Positions 8,539 through 16,921 of a DNA stretch of 54,885 bases are shown piece by piece. Position numbers and translations under genes: made by a program. The stretch's first letter is position 1. Every line of letters begins with the position of its first letter. The notes under the pieces are model-generated. The model made no database searches, was not told where the DNA came from, and saw nothing but the letters and a program-made list of their open reading frames with translations. The stretch is from Bacteroidales bacterium UBA4788 (GTDB lineage Bacteria; Bacteroidota; Bacteroidia; Bacteroidales; VadinHA17). The stretch is from assembly GCA_002402965.1 (NCBI GenBank), contig DHGW01000027.1, forward strand, positions 1 through 54,885, read 5' to 3'.

Positions 8539-9873
8539 ATGAAAAAAATAATAATTATATCAATCCTGTTGATTCCATTACTCTTCGGATGCAAGAAAGA
8601 TCCGGTACCAGCAGATGAATACACATCCGAGGAGAGAGCCCGTGACGACTTTTACGACCTGATGAAATATGTTTACCTGTGGTATAATACAATGCCGACG
8701 GTAAAGGTCTCAGACTATGACGGTCCAGCTGAACTTCTCGAGGCGCTCAGGTACAAACCAAAAGACCCGTGGAGTTTTGTCACTGATTATGAGAGTTTTA
8801 TGGCGTCAATGCAGGGCAGTTTTGTCGGCCATGGTATAAGTATGAGTCTTGACGGGGCCAACAACGTCAGGGTGGTTAGTCTTTATGAGGGCTCCGACCT
8901 GTGGCCCCAAGGTGTCAGGAGAGGATGGATAGTCAGGGAGGTTAATGACACGCCACTGGCCCCTATCTTCATATCAGGCAACAATACAGCCTACAACAAC
9001 CTCATGGGGCAGCCAATTGCAGGCATTACAAACAAATTCCTGTTCCAGAAGCCGGACGGGACAACCGTTACTTACAGCTCCACCAAAGCAAGCTTCACGA
9101 TCAACTCAGTGACGGCATCAAAGGTGCTTGACCTAGCCAGCGGCAAGACCGGGTACCTCGCCTTTGAGACCTTCATCGATCCTTCAGAGCAGGAGCTCAA
9201 CGATGCATTCGCCATGTTCAAGGCCAGCAATGTCACCGACCTGATTATTGACCTTCGATACAATTCGGGTGGCTACATGGACATTGCCCAGCAACTGGCA
9301 AGCCTTGTGCTGACATGGGATGACACCACAAAAATATGCTACAAGCTGACTTACAATGACCTGGTAGGGCCAGAGTGGAATGAAAGCTACAAGTTCGTCA
9401 GGACGGTGAGCCCGTTGGGTCTCGACCGTGTGGTATTCATCACCACCCGCAGCTCAGCCTCGGCCAGTGAGGTTGTCATCAACAGCCTCCTGCCTTATGT
9501 CGATGTCACGATAGTAGGTGACACCACCCACGGCAAACCGGCCGGGATGAACCTGTGGGGATTTCCCTTTCCGTCCGACATTGATCCGGAACCCGATTAT
9601 GAATACATCTTTGCTCCCATCACCTTTGAGTATCTGAATGCAATGGACGGTGGACGGTTCTATGAAGGCCTGGCCCCGGATGTAAGGGCTGCTGATGATA
9701 TAACGCACGACTTCGGTGATCCGGAGGAGGCTTCTCTCAAAGCTGCCATCGGGGTGCTGGAAGGTACCAAGTCCGCTCCCGCTATGCCAATCAGGCGTAA
9801 CCGCGTCTGGTCTGAAGGCAGCCAGTTGCCAACAGAGCTCTTCCTTGGTCCGCCGCAAGCATTCAGGAAGTGA
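8539..9873 (+). CDS. S41-family C-terminal processing peptidase, lipoprotein
   Basis: This 444-residue protein starts MKKIIIISILLIPLLFGC, a lipoprotein signal with Cys18. A PDZ-like domain (about 90-150) precedes the S41 core. The predicted catalytic pair is Ser308 in the SASASE motif and Lys333 in THGKPAG, 25 residues apart as in the plant D1 processing protease. DLRYNSGG is the conserved core strand. It should cleave proteins near their C-terminus in the envelope. The ATG at 8539 is chosen over one 30 bases upstream because it starts the signal peptide. Its stop overlaps the ruvC start by four bases. Confidence 0.92.
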   Translation: MKKIIIISILLIPLLFGCKKDPVPADEYTSEERARDDFYDLMKYVYLWYNTMPTVKVSDYDGPAELLEALRYKPKDPWSFVTDYESFMASMQGSFVGHGISMSLDGANNVRVVSLYEGSDLWPQGVRRGWIVREVNDTPLAPIFISGNNTAYNNLMGQPIAGITNKFLFQKPDGTTVTYSSTKASFTINSVTASKVLDLASGKTGYLAFETFIDPSEQELNDAFAMFKASNVTDLIIDLRYNSGGYMDIAQQLASLVLTWDDTTKICYKLTYNDLVGPEWNESYKFVRTVSPLGLDRVVFITTRSSASASEVVINSLLPYVDVTIVGDTTHGKPAGMNLWGFPFPSDIDPEPDYEYIFAPITFEYLNAMDGGRFYEGLAPDVRAADDITHDFGDPEEASLKAAIGVLEGTKSAPAMPIRRNRVWSEGSQLPTELFLGPPQAFRK

Positions 9874-10433
9874 AGGATAATCAGTCTGAGAGGATCATCC
9901 TGGGTATTGACCCCGGAACCACCGTCACGGGCTACGGCCTTATAAGAGTGACGGGCAGGGGTCCATCTCTCATCACGCTGGGCATAATCGACCTCCGCAA
10001 GAAGGAGGATCATTTCAGGAAGATACGCACCATATTTGAGCAGACGCTAGAGCTCATAGACATGCATCACCCTGATGAGTTTGCCATTGAAGCACCCTTT
10101 TTCGGGAAGAACGTACAGAGCATGCTCAAGCTGGGGAGGGCACAGGGTGCTGCCATTGCGGCGGCGCTTTACCGTGACCTGCCGGTCTTCGAGTATGCCC
10201 CGCGAATGATCAAGATGTCGATCACCGGCCGCGGTCAGGCCAGCAAGGAGCAGGTGGCCAGCATGCTGAAGACACTGCTGGCGTTCAGTAGCGAGTCGAT
10301 GGTACTTGATGCCACCGATGCCCTTGGTGCAGCACTGTGCCATTTCTACCAGAGCAACAAGCCCGCTGCCTCAAAGGAATACAGGAACTGGTCCGATTTT
10401 ATTAAGAAGAACAGCGACAGGCTCAAAGGGTAA
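9870..10433 (+). CDS. ruvC: Holliday junction resolvase RuvC
   Basis: This 187-residue endonuclease cuts four-way DNA junctions with RuvAB. The acidic metal-binding residues are visible: Asp14 in GIDPGT, Glu74 in IEAPFFGKN, and Asp147 and Asp150 in DATDALG. The start is GTG at 9870, sharing GTGA with the stop of the peptidase gene, which suggests translational coupling. The C-terminus runs slightly past the usual 160-175 residues with a basic tail. The last 11 bases overlap the convergent comF end. Confidence 0.96.
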   Translation: MKDNQSERIILGIDPGTTVTGYGLIRVTGRGPSLITLGIIDLRKKEDHFRKIRTIFEQTLELIDMHHPDEFAIEAPFFGKNVQSMLKLGRAQGAAIAAALYRDLPVFEYAPRMIKMSITGRGQASKEQVASMLKTLLAFSSESMVLDATDALGAALCHFYQSNKPAASKEYRNWSDFIKKNSDRLKG

Positions 10434-11133
10434 GCTTCTGGGCCACTGCCAGCGATACCACGCTCACTTTTACGTCTCCGGCATCATGAAGTGCATTAAC
10501 GCAGGCTTCTATTGTTGACCCTGTTGTAATGACATCATCAACCACCAGCAGGTGCCTGCCCCTTATAAGGTCAGATTTTCTGACAGTGAAGAGGCCCTCG
10601 ACATTTTCCCATCGTTCATACCGGCCTCGCCTGGTCTGCGAGCCGGACTTCCCGGTACGGCAAAGGATATCACTCCTGACGGGCAGGCCACGTAATGAAG
10701 CCAATCCTTCAGCAATGCACAGGCTCTGGTTATATCCGCGACGTCTCTCCCTGGCGGCGTCAAGCGGAACAGGAATTATCATGTCAATCCCGTCCATGAA
10801 GCCGCTCCCGGACAGTACGGAGCCATAAAGCCCGCCAAGCATCCTGCCCACATCCTGTCTCCCTTCATACTTGAGCAGGTGTATCAGTTTCCTTATGCGG
10901 CTGCCGCGATTGTAGACAGAGAAGGCTGCAGCTCTCTCCACCTGACACCTGCCCCAGAAAGCCTGCTCAAGCATGTTGTCACGCCGGGAATGAAAGTCAG
11001 TCCTGGCCATGGCGAGCAGGCATCCGGTGCACAGAACCTCCTCTCCTCTCACCAGGTGTGCCCTGCATGAGAGACAGGGCCTGGGAAGGAAAAGACTCAG
11101 AAAGTCGTCGGTAATATCTTTAATATTAGACAC
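10423..11133 (-). CDS. comF: ComF-family phosphoribosyltransferase-like protein
   Basis: This protein has about 236 residues. An N-terminal zinc-finger part (CLSC and CTGC) is followed by a phosphoribosyltransferase fold with the PRPP loop VVDDVITTGST near the C-terminus. RRRGYNQS and TGKSGSQTRRGR are typical ComF motifs. ComF assists uptake of DNA in competent bacteria and is widespread also in species not known to be competent. I choose a GTG start at 11133 (VSNIKDITDDFLSLF), because the extra 33 residues upstream look non-coding and cover the promoter of the divergent gene. It overlaps ruvC tail to tail by 11 bases. Confidence 0.88.
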   Translation of the reverse strand: MSNIKDITDDFLSLFLPRPCLSCRAHLVRGEEVLCTGCLLAMARTDFHSRRDNMLEQAFWGRCQVERAAAFSVYNRGSRIRKLIHLLKYEGRQDVGRMLGGLYGSVLSGSGFMDGIDMIIPVPLDAARERRRGYNQSLCIAEGLASLRGLPVRSDILCRTGKSGSQTRRGRYERWENVEGLFTVRKSDLIRGRHLLVVDDVITTGSTIEACVNALHDAGDVKVSVVSLAVAQKLTL

Positions 11134-11244
11134 TTCGCAGCGAGAAGCAAGTATAAAGTTATGATAAATGTTAGAATATTTACCGGCAATGGAAAACTTT
11201 CTTATATTGCGGCCTTTATTAAAGAAAACCAATTAACTATTAGT

Positions 11245-11562
11245 ATGAAGAAATGGATGATAGGCAGCCTGGTTCTCATCGCGATGATGGTTCTGGCTGC
11301 AGGTGTCTATGCTCAGACAACCGACAAGGAAAAGAAGCACACAAAGAGTGAGTGTACCTTTGTCGATAAGAACACTGACGGCAAGTGCGATGTATGCGGA
11401 TCAACAGCTGATGCATGCAAGAAGGACGCCACCACCGTCACGAAAGGCAAAGACTGCTCAAAGTGCCCTTCAGCTGCAGAATGCGGCGACAAGAAGGGTG
11501 AGGTAGTTCCGGCAAAGGAGGGTACTCCGGCCGTTGCACCATGCTGCGCAGGCAAAAAGTAA
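11245..11562 (+). CDS. small secreted Cys-rich protein with calcium-loop-like motif
   Basis: This 105-residue protein starts with a signal peptide (MKKWMIGSLVLIAMMVLAAG, likely cut after VYA). The mature 82 residues hold nine Cys (37, 48, 51, 58, 71, 74, 80, 100, 101). The segment from Asp41 to Cys51 reads D-x-N-x-D-G-x-C-D-x-C, resembling a calcium loop of EF-hand or dockerin type joined to a CxxC. CSKC at 71-74 and a terminal CC may bind metal or form disulfides. I recognise no named family. It stands alone, divergent from comF, with its own terminator. The ATG at 11245 is picked because it starts the signal peptide. Confidence 0.8.
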   Translation: MKKWMIGSLVLIAMMVLAAGVYAQTTDKEKKHTKSECTFVDKNTDGKCDVCGSTADACKKDATTVTKGKDCSKCPSAAECGDKKGEVVPAKEGTPAVAPCCAGKK

Positions 11563-11577
11563 AAATGTACTGATACA

Positions 11578-11610
11578 AAAAAGCTCCCGTCGGTGACGGG
11601 AGCTTTTTTT
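11578..11610. terminator. bidirectional terminator between the Cys-rich gene and the HIT gene
   Basis: An 11-base perfect stem (11581-11591 with 11595-11605) has a 3-base loop, a T run on the right and an A run on the left. It can stop transcripts from both sides and lies 15 bases from each neighbouring stop codon. Confidence 0.9.
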
Positions 11611-11623
11611 ATGTCCTTACTTT

Positions 11624-12022
11624 TCAATACTTTACGTGCTGCCCTATTTCCTTTGCCAGGGCTTCATTCTCCTCCGGGGAAAGTGAAACTCTCGGGTTGG
11701 TAAAGAGCACGTCGGTCTCCCTGACAATGGGTATGAGATGTATGTGAGCATGAGGCACCTCGAGCCCTATTACAGCCACTGCTATCCTTCTGCAATCGAT
11801 TACCTCCTTCATTGCCACAGCTACATTTTGAGCGAAGAGCATCATGCCGGCAAGCGAATCCGGGTCCATGTCGAAAATATAGTCCACCTCCTTTTTGGGT
11901 ACCACCAGGGTATGACCCGGTTTGAGCGGTCTCACATCAAGGAAGGCGATGTAACGGTCATCCTCGGCCACCCTGTAACAGGGGATCTCACCATTTATAA
12001 TGCGCGTAAAGATTGATGCCAT
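11624..12022 (-). CDS. HIT-family nucleotide-binding hydrolase
   Basis: This 132-residue cytoplasmic protein has the histidine triad HAHIHLIP (about 94-101), the active site of HIT hydrolases that cleave nucleoside phosphoramidates or dinucleoside polyphosphates. The N-terminal SIFTRIINGEIPCYRV and the middle RPLKPGHTLVVPKKE are typical. It lies 12 bases after greA and is probably transcribed from the greA promoter. The exact substrate is unknown. Confidence 0.94.
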   Translation of the reverse strand: MASIFTRIINGEIPCYRVAEDDRYIAFLDVRPLKPGHTLVVPKKEVDYIFDMDPDSLAGMMLFAQNVAVAMKEVIDCRRIAVAVIGLEVPHAHIHLIPIVRETDVLFTNPRVSLSPEENEALAKEIGQHVKY

Positions 12023-12034
12023 GGCTATAGGGTT

Positions 12035-12505
12035 TCAGATTGATATCTCAATGACCTCAAATGGAATGATGCCGGCAGGTACCTTGACCTGCACCACATC
12101 ACCCACCTTCTTGCCCATTATCCCCTGTGCGATCGGAGAAGTAGCTGCGATCTTCCCCTCCTTCAGGTTTGCCTCGCCTTCCGGCACCAGCTGATATTCC
12201 ATTATAATGCCGTTTGCCTTGTTGCGGATCCTGACCCTGTTGAGAATCTGAATAGTGCTTGTGTTGATCCTGGATCCGTCGATAATGCGTGATCTTGCCA
12301 CCTGGTCCTCCAGGCGTGCGATCTTCATCTCGAGCATGCCCTGAGCCTCCTTTGCTGCGGAGTACTCTGCATTCTCGGTAAGGTCACCCTTATCACGTGC
12401 TTCTGCAATCATTCGAGCAATCGCCGGCCGTTCATTACGGAGCAGATCAAGCTCCTCCCTCATCTTCTGAAGGCCCTCCTCGGTTACATAGACAAATTCA
12501 GCCAT
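12035..12505 (-). CDS. greA: transcription elongation factor GreA
   Basis: This 156-residue factor rescues stalled RNA polymerase by stimulating transcript cleavage. An N-terminal coiled coil (about 10-75, with RDKGDLTENAEYSAAKEAQ at the tip carrying the acidic residues) precedes an FKBP-like C-terminal domain ending GIIPFEVIEISI. The start at 12505 (MAEFVYVTEEG) matches the family; an upstream start seven codons earlier is less likely. A good promoter lies 64-95 bases upstream. Confidence 0.97.
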   Translation of the reverse strand: MAEFVYVTEEGLQKMREELDLLRNERPAIARMIAEARDKGDLTENAEYSAAKEAQGMLEMKIARLEDQVARSRIIDGSRINTSTIQILNRVRIRNKANGIIMEYQLVPEGEANLKEGKIAATSPIAQGIMGKKVGDVVQVKVPAGIIPFEVIEISI

Positions 12506-12568
12506 AATTTTTTGTAAATAGGTCAAAAAATAAGAAGAATCCCGGCATTACCGGAACTCTTCAAAGAA

Positions 12569-12600
12569 CAAATATAACGATTTTAAATTAAAAAATCAAA
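12569..12600 (-). promoter_or_regulatory. greA-HIT promoter
   Basis: On the minus strand TTTG (12597-12600) is followed by a 20-base spacer and TATATTTG (12569-12576), a full match to the Bacteroidota consensus. The leader is about 57 bases long. A weak CCGG-type hairpin in it is too short to interpret. Confidence 0.7.
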
Positions 12601-12628
12601 TCCTGCCCCTTTTGTAATTGTCAGATAA

Positions 12629-13282
12629 TCAATATGAGTACTCTTTTCTGTCGAGCACTGACGAATAGATCACGGCCTTTTTAAGGTCAAATCCTTCCGT
12701 TAGGAGATCGGCTCCGCCGGCTTTATTGTAGTCATAAACCGGAGCATCGCCTATCTCACTGTCTGATATTTCATTATGGATGAATTCCTTTATCGAGGAA
12801 TCTCCGAAAACAGATGATCCTTCCGATGCAAATGCGGCCGCCATTGAATCTGCTATTGAGCCTTCGCTGGCAAATGCTTCTCCGAGGCCTCCGCGCTTTG
12901 TCCCTTCCCAGCCGAACTGGCCTGCTGCCGTGTCAATGTACGAACCTTCACGACTGAACTCCTGCGCAAGTGGTTCCTCATATCTTCCCTCCATTGAGGG
13001 TTCCGCCGGGATGTAGCCGGGTGTCGGCCGTGACAGAGGCTGGTATGGGCGTGCCGGGGCAGGCTGGGGCTGTGATACCGGGGTCTGTGTACGAGCGGCC
13101 GCAGCCTGGGACTGGGAAGTTGTTGTCTCATTGCTTAATGGCGGCTTTGAGGTGACTGTGCCTGGCTTTCGCTGCACCGGCTTAGGGGAGCCCGCCTTCT
13201 TCTTCCCCTTCCCCTGTAAGGATCCGGCCAGGGCGATGATCCCCAGTACAATGTAAAAAAGCAAACTGCCAATATCTTCCAT
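12629..13282 (-). CDS. hypothetical protein with one N-terminal membrane helix
   Basis: This 217-residue protein has a membrane helix at residues 5-21 (GSLLFYIVLGIIALAGSL), a Lys-rich stop-transfer, a Pro/Gln/Thr-rich disordered middle (about 30-95), then three loose repeats around EFSREGS, AFASEGS and AFASEGS (about 108-156). The C-terminus FDLKKAVIYSSVLDRKEY looks structured and conserved, as I recall from uncharacterised Bacteroidota proteins. Function unknown. It starts four bases after the next gene upstream, so the two are probably an operon and both look like envelope proteins. Confidence 0.75.
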   Translation of the reverse strand: MEDIGSLLFYIVLGIIALAGSLQGKGKKKAGSPKPVQRKPGTVTSKPPLSNETTTSQSQAAAARTQTPVSQPQPAPARPYQPLSRPTPGYIPAEPSMEGRYEEPLAQEFSREGSYIDTAAGQFGWEGTKRGGLGEAFASEGSIADSMAAAFASEGSSVFGDSSIKEFIHNEISDSEIGDAPVYDYNKAGGADLLTEGFDLKKAVIYSSVLDRKEYSY

Positions 13283-13286
13283 GTTC

Positions 13287-13844
13287 TCAGTATTTCTTGA
13301 TTTTATGCTGTTTAAGGTCCGGCTGTTTCTTCGGATTCACCATCTTCGACTTCGCTTTCCTTTTTTGTTGCTTCAGTTCCTGCTGCTTTGAGGGATCTTT
13401 GGTCCCCGCCTTTACTGTGGCCTTCTTTGTCTCCGGCCTCTCAGGTTTCTTCAGCTCCGGCTTCGTCTGTTCCTTCTGCTGCTTCTGGCTTTTTGTCCTG
13501 TACTTCTCTGCGGTGGTTTTGCTGTTGTTTTCCATCCGCATCCTCGTCTCTTCGCTCTGTATCTCGTAATGCTGCTTCCTGAGCTCCTTCAGGTGCTTCT
13601 TATCTTCCTTCTCACGTCTGGCCTCCTTCCTCGCCTGCTCCCTTATCGCCTTTTCTGCTGCCCTGCTTTCTCCGCTCTCTCTCATAGGACTGCTGCGGCG
13701 CGACTTGCCGAAGGTCTCCTTCTCAAACCTGCGGGTAGCGTTGCGTTGTGCATCGCAGTCGGTCACCTGGACCACAAAGAGAATCATGACCAGAATGGCA
13801 AAAAACCTCAATGATACTAACTCTTTCTTCATTTCGTTGTTCAT
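13287..13844 (-). CDS. hypothetical secreted Lys-rich protein
   Basis: This 185-residue protein has an N-terminal signal (FFAILVMILFVVQVTDCDAQ) and a mature part dominated by Lys, Arg, Glu and Gln, predicted mostly helical or coiled (KEARREKEDKKHLKELRK) and then disordered and very basic to its end (KMVNPKKQPDLKQHKIKKY). The Cys in VTDCDA could be a weak lipobox. No family recognised. A basic exported protein might bind polyanions such as LPS; that is speculation. The start may be the first ATG or the fifth codon. Confidence 0.65.
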   Translation of the reverse strand: MNNEMKKELVSLRFFAILVMILFVVQVTDCDAQRNATRRFEKETFGKSRRSSPMRESGESRAAEKAIREQARKEARREKEDKKHLKELRKQHYEIQSEETRMRMENNSKTTAEKYRTKSQKQQKEQTKPELKKPERPETKKATVKAGTKDPSKQQELKQQKRKAKSKMVNPKKQPDLKQHKIKKY

Positions 13845-13896
13845 GTATAACCGTAAGATTAGAAATAATTACTTTTACATAAACGCAGAAAAGCAC

Positions 13897-14382
13897 ATGT
13901 CAGGTTCAAATTTAAGGTTTTTTTTCATCTTTGCCCCGCTTCTCATGATGACAATGTCATGCGACAGGGAGAAAAACGAGGTGATCCCTGACATCACAAT
14001 TGACTTTACTATCACCTTTTCCGATCCGGAGTTCTTTGACCTTTTTTACTCCCCGGGCACCAGCGCGCTACTCTCCTCCTCACACAGGCATCTGGGTCTT
14101 GGCACGGCAGGTTTTGACGGCAACGGGATCATTGTCTACAATACAGGGTTACAGGGTTTCGAATATACTGCCTTTGACCGAACCTGCCCCCACTGCTACG
14201 TGACTGACGAAGAAAGCGTGGCTGTCAATATTGATGGCGTCTATGCCGTATGTCCACAATGTTCTACCAATTATGCACTTGGGGCGTCAGGATTGCCGCA
14301 GAGCGGACCCGGGCAGTATTATCTTAAAAATTACCATACCGCCTTCACCGGTTACAGCGTAAGGGTCTGGAACAGGAAATAA
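13897..14382 (+). CDS. Rieske-like lipoprotein with CPHC/CPQC ligand set
   Basis: This 161-residue protein starts MSGSNLRFFFIFAPLLMMTMSC; Cys22 fits a lipobox. The C-terminal half follows the Rieske pattern: FDRTCPHC (Cys97, His99, Cys100), then CPQC (Cys119, Cys122), then GLPQSGPGQYYLKNYHTAFTGYSVRV, like the strand order after a Rieske cluster site. Normal Rieske sites are CxH and CxxH; here the second His is replaced by Cys122 and an extra Cys100 is present. It may therefore hold zinc in a two-knuckle site, or an altered 2Fe-2S cluster. The ATG at 13897 is chosen for the signal peptide. It is divergent from the Lys-rich gene and convergent with ahcY. Confidence 0.75.
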   Translation: MSGSNLRFFFIFAPLLMMTMSCDREKNEVIPDITIDFTITFSDPEFFDLFYSPGTSALLSSSHRHLGLGTAGFDGNGIIVYNTGLQGFEYTAFDRTCPHCYVTDEESVAVNIDGVYAVCPQCSTNYALGASGLPQSGPGQYYLKNYHTAFTGYSVRVWNRK

Positions 14383-14388
14383 TCTCTG

Positions 14389-15804
14389 CTAATACCTGTA
14401 GTGTTCAGGTTTGTAAGGACCTTCGAAGGGAACGCCAATATAGTCGGCCTGTTCCTTTGACAACCTGGTCAGATTTACGCCAAGCTGTGCAAGGTGCAGG
14501 CGTGCCACCTCCTCGTCAAGCTGCTTGGGAAGCCTGTATACGCCGATCTTGTACTCTTTTGTCCACAGTTCCAGCTGTGCCAGTGTCTGGTTGCTGAATG
14601 AGTTGCTCATTACGAATGAGGGATGACCCGTGGCACATCCCAGGTTGACCAGTCGGCCTTCAGCAAGCATGAATATTGCATGTCCGTCAGGGAAGACATA
14701 TTTATCCACCTGCGGTTTGATGTTTATCTTCTTTATGCCCTTGTAGGAGTTCAGCGCGTCAACCTGTATCTCATTATCGAAGTGTCCGATGTTGCAGACA
14801 ATTGCCTGATCCTTCATCTTTTCCATATGCCCGATAGTGATGATGTCACGGTTGCCTGTTGCAGTGACAAAAATATTGCCTTCTGGGAGCGCATCCTCCA
14901 CAGTCTTCACTTCGAAACCCTCCATTGCAGCCTGGAGAGCGCAGATGGGGTCAATTTCCGTCACAATAACCCTGGCGCCGTATGACCTCATCGATCTTGC
15001 CGATCCCTTGCCCACATCACCGTAACCGCAGACAACGACTACCTTACCGGCGATCATCACATCGGTTGCCCTCTTGATACCGTCTGCCAGAGACTCGCGG
15101 CAGCCGTACAGGTTGTCGAACTTGCTCTTGGTGACGGAGTCGTTGACATTAATGGCCGGAACGAGCAGTTCGCCCGTCTCCATCATCTGGTATAGGCGAT
15201 GCACACCGGTGGTTGTCTCTTCTGAGATGCCCTTCATCTCCTTCACCGTCCTGTGCCACTTCTCAGGGTCTTCAGCCAGTATCGTCTTCAGGGTGTCAAT
15301 CACTATGCCCTCTTCCCTGCCCGAAGGTTTGGCATCAAGAACGGAACGGTCATTTTCAGCCTTAAATCCCAAATGAACAAGCAATGAGGCATCCCCTCCG
15401 TCATCAACGATGAGGTTGGGGCCCTTGCCCCCGGGGAATGAGAGAGCCTGTGCGGTGCACCACCAGTACTCTTCAAGAGTCTCACCCTTCCATGCAAAGA
15501 CAGGTATGCCTGCGGCAGCTATGGCGGATGCTGCGTGATCCTGCGTTGAGAAGATGTTGCAGCTGGCCCACCTGACGTCAGCGCCAAGTTCCCGGAGTGT
15601 CTCAATGAGAACAGCCGTCTGGATGGTCATATGCAAGGACCCGGTTATCCTCGCACCCTTCAGGGGTTTGGATGCTGAGTACTTGCGCCTGATGGCCAGA
15701 AGACCCGGCATCTCCTTCTCGGCGATCTCAATCTCCTTACGGCCGAAATCAGCCAGTGACATATCTTTTACCTTGTACTGAAGCTCGTTGTTGATGAATG
15801 ACAT
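14389..15804 (-). CDS. ahcY: adenosylhomocysteinase
   Basis: This 471-residue enzyme splits S-adenosylhomocysteine to adenosine and homocysteine using bound NAD. The substrate domain (GSLHMTIQTAVLIETL, the SCNIFSTQDHAA segment) is followed by the NAD domain with VVCGYGDVGKGSA. The C-terminal KEQADYIGVPFEGPYKPEHYRY supplies the Lys and Tyr that close the NAD site. It carries the roughly 40-residue insert of long-form enzymes (around 150-190). It shares the homocysteine pool with the three-gene cluster at 44.9-47.3 kb. It is leftward and monocistronic by appearance. Confidence 0.97.
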   Translation of the reverse strand: MSFINNELQYKVKDMSLADFGRKEIEIAEKEMPGLLAIRRKYSASKPLKGARITGSLHMTIQTAVLIETLRELGADVRWASCNIFSTQDHAASAIAAAGIPVFAWKGETLEEYWWCTAQALSFPGGKGPNLIVDDGGDASLLVHLGFKAENDRSVLDAKPSGREEGIVIDTLKTILAEDPEKWHRTVKEMKGISEETTTGVHRLYQMMETGELLVPAINVNDSVTKSKFDNLYGCRESLADGIKRATDVMIAGKVVVVCGYGDVGKGSARSMRSYGARVIVTEIDPICALQAAMEGFEVKTVEDALPEGNIFVTATGNRDIITIGHMEKMKDQAIVCNIGHFDNEIQVDALNSYKGIKKINIKPQVDKYVFPDGHAIFMLAEGRLVNLGCATGHPSFVMSNSFSNQTLAQLELWTKEYKIGVYRLPKQLDEEVARLHLAQLGVNLTRLSKEQADYIGVPFEGPYKPEHYRY

Positions 15805-15826
15805 TATCCTGATTTTTTTTAGTCTG

Positions 15827-15834
15827 CAAAGATA
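15827..15834 (-). promoter_or_regulatory. possible -7 box for ahcY
   Basis: TATCTTTG on the minus strand, 22 bases before the ahcY start, matches TAnnTTTG. The upstream -33 region lies at the 3' end of ribF and shows no clear TTTG. Confidence 0.4.
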
Positions 15835-15855
15835 ACTAATTTAAATAAATATTGT

Positions 15856-16794
15856 TCAGCGGCCAAGCAGTGAGATCGTCATATCCCGGTCTTTCACAAG
15901 CTGTGCGGCCAGTGCATCCACATCATCAAACTTCATCTCATCACGCAGCCTGTGACGGAACCTGACGGTGACAACACTGTCATAGAGATCAGCATTGAAA
16001 TCAATCAGGTGCACCTCGATGGTTCGTCTGCCGTCACTGTCACTGATAGTCGGCCTCAGTCCTATATTAAGCATGGCGATATGGCTTTCAGTATCCGCCC
16101 CGATCAGCACCTCTGCTGCATAAACTCCGGTTTGAGGAATAAGTTTGTATGGGAAGAGGGGAGTTATATTTGCTGTCGGGAATCCAATGTTGCGTCCTAT
16201 CCTCCTACCCGAGACAACCCTGCCCCTGATGAAGTAGTCATACCCGAGCATCGCCGCAGCAAGTTCTATGTGGCCTTCTCCGAGAGCCTTCCTGATGGCG
16301 GATGAGCTTACGGGCTCATCGTCAACACGGTATGCCTCCTCGCGCGTTACCCTGAAATCCATCCTGGCGGAGCACTCGATAATGGTATTGCTGTCGCCCT
16401 CATGCCGCCGGCCGAAGTGATGGTTATAGCCGGTGATGAGATGTCTTACCCCGAGGTGCCGGCAGAGGATCGACTCAACGAAGTCGGAAGCCGTCAGCCG
16501 GCTGAGTTCTGTTGTGAAAGGGATGATCACCAGGTGACCGATGCCTGTCCCGCGCAGCAACTCTATCCGCTCCTCGATATCAGTAAGAAAACTGAGATGG
16601 CCGGGGTCACCTGTCAGCACGATACGGGGGTGGGGATCAAAGGTTACTGCAACGGCGTCTGAGCCAGTGGCCTGTGCCTCCGCTGTCACCCTGCGAAGAA
16701 GCATGCGATGCCCCAGGTGAACGCCGTCAAAGACACCCATTGTGATCACAGGGTTATTGAATGAGGTGCCGGTATAGCCGTAATAAACTTCCAT
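15856..16794 (-). CDS. ribF: bifunctional riboflavin kinase / FAD synthetase
   Basis: This 312-residue protein makes FMN and FAD from riboflavin. The N-terminal adenylyltransferase domain (1-180) carries GVFDGVHLGHRMLL with the nucleotide-binding HxGH-like site and the later SSSAIRKAL. The C-terminal kinase domain (about 185-305) has GRNIGFPTANI and GVYAAEV. Length matches E. coli RibF. It has its own promoter and is divergent from glgB; a minus-strand gene end, ahcY, follows downstream. Confidence 0.96.
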   Translation of the reverse strand: MEVYYGYTGTSFNNPVITMGVFDGVHLGHRMLLRRVTAEAQATGSDAVAVTFDPHPRIVLTGDPGHLSFLTDIEERIELLRGTGIGHLVIIPFTTELSRLTASDFVESILCRHLGVRHLITGYNHHFGRRHEGDSNTIIECSARMDFRVTREEAYRVDDEPVSSSAIRKALGEGHIELAAAMLGYDYFIRGRVVSGRRIGRNIGFPTANITPLFPYKLIPQTGVYAAEVLIGADTESHIAMLNIGLRPTISDSDGRRTIEVHLIDFNADLYDSVVTVRFRHRLRDEMKFDDVDALAAQLVKDRDMTISLLGR

Positions 16795-16810
16795 ATTTCA
16801 AATAAGATCA

Positions 16811-16842
16811 CAAAAATAAGAAAGATACACTCTCATATCAAA
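16811..16842 (-). promoter_or_regulatory. ribF promoter
   Basis: On the minus strand TTTG (16839-16842), a 20-base spacer and TATTTTTG (16811-16818) match the Bacteroidota consensus. The transcript would start about 10 bases before the ATG. I found no FMN riboswitch in this short space. Confidence 0.65.
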
Positions 16843-16921
16843 CCAATTGACGGTATATTAACAGCCAAAGTTTACTATATTTATGTAAGTTAATAATAAC
16901 TGCAGCAGCAGGATTCAGGTT

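Noticed and set aside
12541..12556. CCGG-type hairpin in the greA leader as an attenuator
   Set aside because: The stem is only about four pairs and no alternative pairing is evident.
13705..13896. Upstream extension of the Rieske-like gene
   Set aside because: It adds 64 residues ahead of a clear lipoprotein signal and overlaps the divergent Lys-rich gene.
16876..16883. TATATTTA as the glgB promoter
   Set aside because: It lacks the final G of the box and has no TTTG at 18-21 bases upstream, so I left it out of the feature list.
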